A stretch of 64,000 nt of DNA, from the NCBI RefSeq assembly GCF_024171695.1, contig NZ_JAMTCF010000003.1, forward strand, positions 47,548 through 111,547, read 5' to 3'. The notes under the pieces were generated by a model. That model had not been told where the DNA came from, did not search any database, and saw nothing but the letters and a program-made list of their open reading frames with translations. Positions 61,684 through 64,000 of the stretch are shown here, piece after piece (position 1 is the first letter of the stretch; every line of letters begins with the position of its first letter). This stretch comes from Actinosynnema pretiosum (lineage in GTDB: Bacteria > Actinomycetota > Actinomycetes > Mycobacteriales > Pseudonocardiaceae). The position numbers and the translations under genes were made by a program.

Positions 61684-62232
61684 ATGACGGAAAGCAACAA
61701 CGTGATCACCGGCCGCGACGTGTTCGCCGTTCTGCACACCACGGCCGGGGACGTTCGGATCAAGCTGTTCCCCCAGCACGCCCCGCAGACGGTGGCGAAC
61801 TTCGTGGAGCTGGCCGAGGGCAGGCGCGAGTACACGGACCCCAGCACCGGTGAGCGGACAACAGCTCCGCTGTACGACGGCACGGTGTTCCACCGGGTCA
61901 TCTCCGGCTTCATGATCCAGGGCGGCGACCCGCTGGGCACCGGGACGGGTGGTCCCGGCTACACGTTCGGGGACGAGTTCCACCCTGACCTGTCGTTCAA
62001 CAAGCCCTACCTGCTGGCCATGGCCAACGCCGGGCCGGGCACGAACGGGTCGCAGTTCTTCGTGACGGTCAACGCGACGTCGTGGCTGAACTTCAAGCAC
62101 ACGATCTTCGGCGAGGTCGCGGACAGCGCGTCGCGCGGCGTCGTGGACCGGATCTCGCTCACCGAGACCGGGCCGCAGGACCGGCCGGTCGACGACGTGG
62201 TGATCGAGAAGGTCACGATCGAGCGGGACTGA
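61684..62232 (+). CDS. Peptidyl-prolyl isomerase (cyclophilin)
   Basis: A 182-residue cytoplasmic cyclophilin. FHRVISGFMIQGGDPLGTGTGGPGY, MANAGPGTNGSQFFVT and LNFKHTIFGEV contain the active-site Arg, Phe, Gln and Trp/His positions. No signal peptide is seen. It speeds folding at proline bonds and is close to the PpiA type of actinobacteria. The ATG is close to a second upstream ATG (61677) that is out of frame. A strong terminator follows. Confidence 0.93.
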   Translation: MTESNNVITGRDVFAVLHTTAGDVRIKLFPQHAPQTVANFVELAEGRREYTDPSTGERTTAPLYDGTVFHRVISGFMIQGGDPLGTGTGGPGYTFGDEFHPDLSFNKPYLLAMANAGPGTNGSQFFVTVNATSWLNFKHTIFGEVADSASRGVVDRISLTETGPQDRPVDDVVIEKVTIERD

Positions 62233-62246
62233 GGTTGGCCCCGCGA

Positions 62247-62281
62247 CGTTCGGGGCCGGGCACGAGGCCCGGCCCCGAACG
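62247..62281. terminator. Terminator between cyclophilin and DUF397 genes
   Basis: A 15-bp perfect stem, CGTTCGGGGCCGGGC with its complement, around five bases. It lies 14 bases past the cyclophilin stop and just past the convergent DUF397 stop, so it serves both. Confidence 0.8.
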
Positions 62282-62282
62282 C

Positions 62283-62468
62283 TCAGCGGTCGAACCGCCC
62301 CTCGGCGGCGGCGGTGCGGAACCGCTGGAACTCGTCGGTGGTGAACGTCAACCGGCCGGACTCGGGGGCCTTGCTGTCGCGGAACAGGGCGGAGCCCCGG
62401 TCGTGCGCGACCTCAACGCAGTTGTTGGCCCCTGCACCAGACCTGCTGCTCTTGCGCCAGGTAGTCAT
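62283..62468 (-). CDS. DUF397 protein
   Basis: A 61-residue protein with the family opening TWRKSSRSGAGANNCVEVA and RDSKAPESGRLTFT. DUF397 proteins are encoded beside XRE/DUF5753 regulators in actinomycetes and act as their small partners, in some cases like an antitoxin. The ATG overlaps the stop of the regulator (ATGA), the standard pairing. Confidence 0.9.
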   Translation of the reverse strand: MTTWRKSSRSGAGANNCVEVAHDRGSALFRDSKAPESGRLTFTTDEFQRFRTAAAEGRFDR

Positions 62469-63328
62469 CGCCTCTCAAACGCCTTCATGTTGTTCTGGAT
62501 CAGCTCGACGGTCGCGCTCTCCGACAACGCCACCGCTCCGAGCTCGCTGATCATGTGGACGTAGCGCTGCACTGCCTCTTCATCCTCTACCCAGACACCG
62601 CCGCCTGCGTGTTCCAAATAGACGGCGGGCGGGTCTTCCGGATCGCCGAAGCCGAGGATGGTGAAACCGCCGGACATCAAGCCGTACGCCCCCGCGCCGA
62701 AGGGCAGGACGCGGATCTCGACGTTCCGGCGTTCGACGAGGTCGAGCAGGTGGCGGAGCTGCCCGGCCATGACCTTCGGGCCGCCGACCTCGCGGGTGAG
62801 CACCGACTCGTCCAGGAAAGCGCGCATGACCAGCGGCTTCTCCCCGGTCAGCCGACGCTGGCGGTCGAGCCGCGAGGTGACGTACTGGCCGACCTCGGCT
62901 TCCGACTCCTCGAAGGGCAGGGCGACGGCGCTCTGGACCGCGCGGGCGTAGTCCGGGGACTGGAGCAGGCCGCTGACCAAGTACGGGTCGAGGGCGTCGA
63001 GATCGGTGGCCTCGGCTTCGGCCTGGAGGAAGTTGCGGAAGGCGCTGGAGCTGCGGGCCGGGAACCGGATCTTGGTCGCGTCGTCCTTGGCGTCCTCCCA
63101 GAGCAGGACGGCCTTGGCGCGCTCGTCCTCGGAGGCCCCGTAGTACCCGAGCACGGCCTGCAACTCGGCCCGGCGGCACCGCGTGTGCCCGCTCTCGGTC
63201 CGGTTGACGGTGGGCCGCGAGATGCCGAGCAGGTCGGCGACGTCGTCCGGCGTGCGACCCGCCTTCTTCCGCAGTTCTTGCAGGTAGAGGCCCAGCTTTC
63301 GGCGGCGCCTGGTCTGCGTGTTCGCCAT
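62465..63328 (-). CDS. XRE-family regulator with DUF5753 domain
   Basis: A 287-residue protein. An N-terminal HTH (about 10-70, LGLYLQELRKKAG, then ISRPTVNRTESGHTR) precedes a DUF5753 domain (about 95-275) with VSGLLQSPDYARAV, LDRQRRLTGEKP and MAGQLRHLLDL. These are the WhiJ-type regulators that multiply in developing actinomycetes and pair with DUF397 proteins. The ATG at 63328 is preferred because MANTQTRRRRKLG matches the usual start. Confidence 0.9.
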   Translation of the reverse strand: MANTQTRRRRKLGLYLQELRKKAGRTPDDVADLLGISRPTVNRTESGHTRCRRAELQAVLGYYGASEDERAKAVLLWEDAKDDATKIRFPARSSSAFRNFLQAEAEATDLDALDPYLVSGLLQSPDYARAVQSAVALPFEESEAEVGQYVTSRLDRQRRLTGEKPLVMRAFLDESVLTREVGGPKVMAGQLRHLLDLVERRNVEIRVLPFGAGAYGLMSGGFTILGFGDPEDPPAVYLEHAGGGVWVEDEEAVQRYVHMISELGAVALSESATVELIQNNMKAFERR

Positions 63329-63542
63329 GGGGCGCAACTCTATGGGGCATTCGATCATTCCGATATCACTCGATCGGGAGCATGACTAAGTGCACGTGCG
63401 CCGATAACGTGCTTCGCGTCGGTGGGATCGCGTCTCCGACGAAGCGCAGCGAGTCCTCCGGGACCTCGCGCCCGCGATCCCACCGGCCCCGAGCTCCCCG
63501 AGCGGAAGGCCGAAACCCGTGATCCTCACAGGCGGAACCCAC

Positions 63543-63728
63543 ATGTCCACGTACATCAAGGTCGAGGACGGCGCGACGATCGAGTGCGGCACGGCCGACG
63601 GCGAGGTCGAGCTGACCGTGGACCGCACCGTGGACCTGGTCCTGACCAGGGAGGCCGCCCGCCGGACCGTGGCCACCCTGACCGAGGCCCTGGCCGCGCT
63701 GGAGGCGCGAGGAGCGGCGGTGAGCTGA
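63543..63728 (+). CDS. Small protein of unknown function
   Basis: A 61-residue acidic protein. The first half looks like beta strands (STYIKVEDGATIECG), the second like one helix (REAARRTVATLTEALAALEAR). AGGCGGA precedes the ATG; an in-frame GTG at 63519 would add eight residues. It is divergent from the XRE gene and lies 19 bases before the next start. No family is recognised with confidence. Confidence 0.6.
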   Translation: MSTYIKVEDGATIECGTADGEVELTVDRTVDLVLTREAARRTVATLTEALAALEARGAAVS

Positions 63729-63747
63729 CGGCGGCGAGCTGACGCCG

Positions 63748-64000
63748 TGGCCTCGCTGGGCGAGGTGGGGGCGGCGCTGCGCCGGGCGGTGGCCCTGGTG
63801 GAGGACGCGGTCGCGACGGCGAACACGGCGGGCCGCCTGGCGACCGAGGCGGGCGACCTGCTGGCCGCAGCGGGCGAGGGGACGTCCAGGGGCGACGTGG
63901 CGGAGGCCCGAGCGACGTTCGCGGCCGTGGCGGAGGGCATCGAGGAGCCGGAGGGTCTGACGCACCGGTTGGCGGCGATCACCGACGCGATCCGCGCCTA
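63748..64000 (+). CDS. Helical protein of unknown function, cut by the window end
   Basis: The first 84 residues of a protein that continues past the window. They are Ala-rich with regular Val/Leu and charged residues, as in a coiled coil or helical bundle (LRRAVALVEDAVATANTAG, EARATFAAVAEGIEE). The GTG start lies 19 bases after the previous stop with no strong ribosome site, so coupling is possible. Family unknown. Confidence 0.5.

Noticed and set aside
57779-61687. 1302-codon open frame on the plus strand across the GH31 region
   Set aside because: It is Gly/Arg/Val-rich, lacks motifs and lies antisense to a clear secreted enzyme.

Overview
The window is about 64 kb of very GC-rich DNA with GTG starts, tightly overlapping genes and little intergenic space. 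The gene content points to a mycolata-related actinomycete, probably a Pseudonocardiaceae member such as Actinosynnema or Saccharothrix. The evidence is arabinogalactan-type galactan genes (glf, a GlfT1-like transferase, a Wzm/Wzt pair), a bacterial proteasome activator ending in GQYL, XRE/DUF397 pairs, and gene order resembling the Rv3777-Rv3783 and Rv3834c-Rv3836 regions of Mycobacterium tuberculosis. The genus is an inference; no species marker is present.

Positions 1 to about 16,557 are the right-hand part of an actinomycete integrative and conjugative element (AICE). It is integrated at the 3' end of a tRNA-Ser(UGA) gene, and its left end lies outside the window. A left-facing block encodes an M50-like membrane protease and a tightly coupled gntR-purC-orf75 operon. 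Near-palindromic operators lie between gntR and the right-facing transfer operon, and one more lies before the protease gene. The right-facing operon has an excisionase-like HTH protein, small unknown proteins, Spd-like membrane proteins, an FtsK/TraB-type DNA translocase, a prim-pol, a DNA cytosine methyltransferase with a probable frameshift, a DUF3987-like replication protein, Xis and a tyrosine integrase with a Cys-rich insertion. Two repeat clusters look like the element's cis sites. An 8-mer (GGTGTGCA) occurs seven times just after the translocase gene and is a candidate clt. A second 8-mer (AACCACGT) occurs five times before xis.

From about 16,650 the DNA is chromosomal. It holds a MarR regulator with its own palindrome, a secreted 5'-nucleotidase, a YpfJ-type peptidase, a secreted M28 aminopeptidase, a GNAT enzyme, a quinone oxidoreductase, a methyltransferase and a class-V PLP-fold protein lacking the PLP lysine. 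From 25.9 to 40.3 kb is a cell-envelope region: Bpa, the galactan exporter (Wzm/Wzt), a GlfT1-like transferase, two tandem secreted SdrD-like proteins, UDP-galactopyranose mutase, two more glycosyltransferases, an acyltransferase, and a GtrA / polyprenyl-phosphate glycosyltransferase / GT-C module that probably decorates the wall polysaccharide.

From 40.4 to 51.4 kb are a HAD phosphatase, an F420-type oxidoreductase, L-2-hydroxyglutarate oxidase, two zinc-ribbon DUF4328 membrane proteins, seryl-tRNA synthetase, an AT-richer DUF3800 insertion, a YgiB/YgiC/DUF350-type operon, a septum-formation-family protein and a zincin. From 51.4 to 61.5 kb are three large secreted enzymes: two tandem subtilisin-like proteases and a GH31 glycosidase with lectin domains. 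The window ends with a cyclophilin, an XRE/DUF397 pair and two small unknown genes, the last cut by the window edge.
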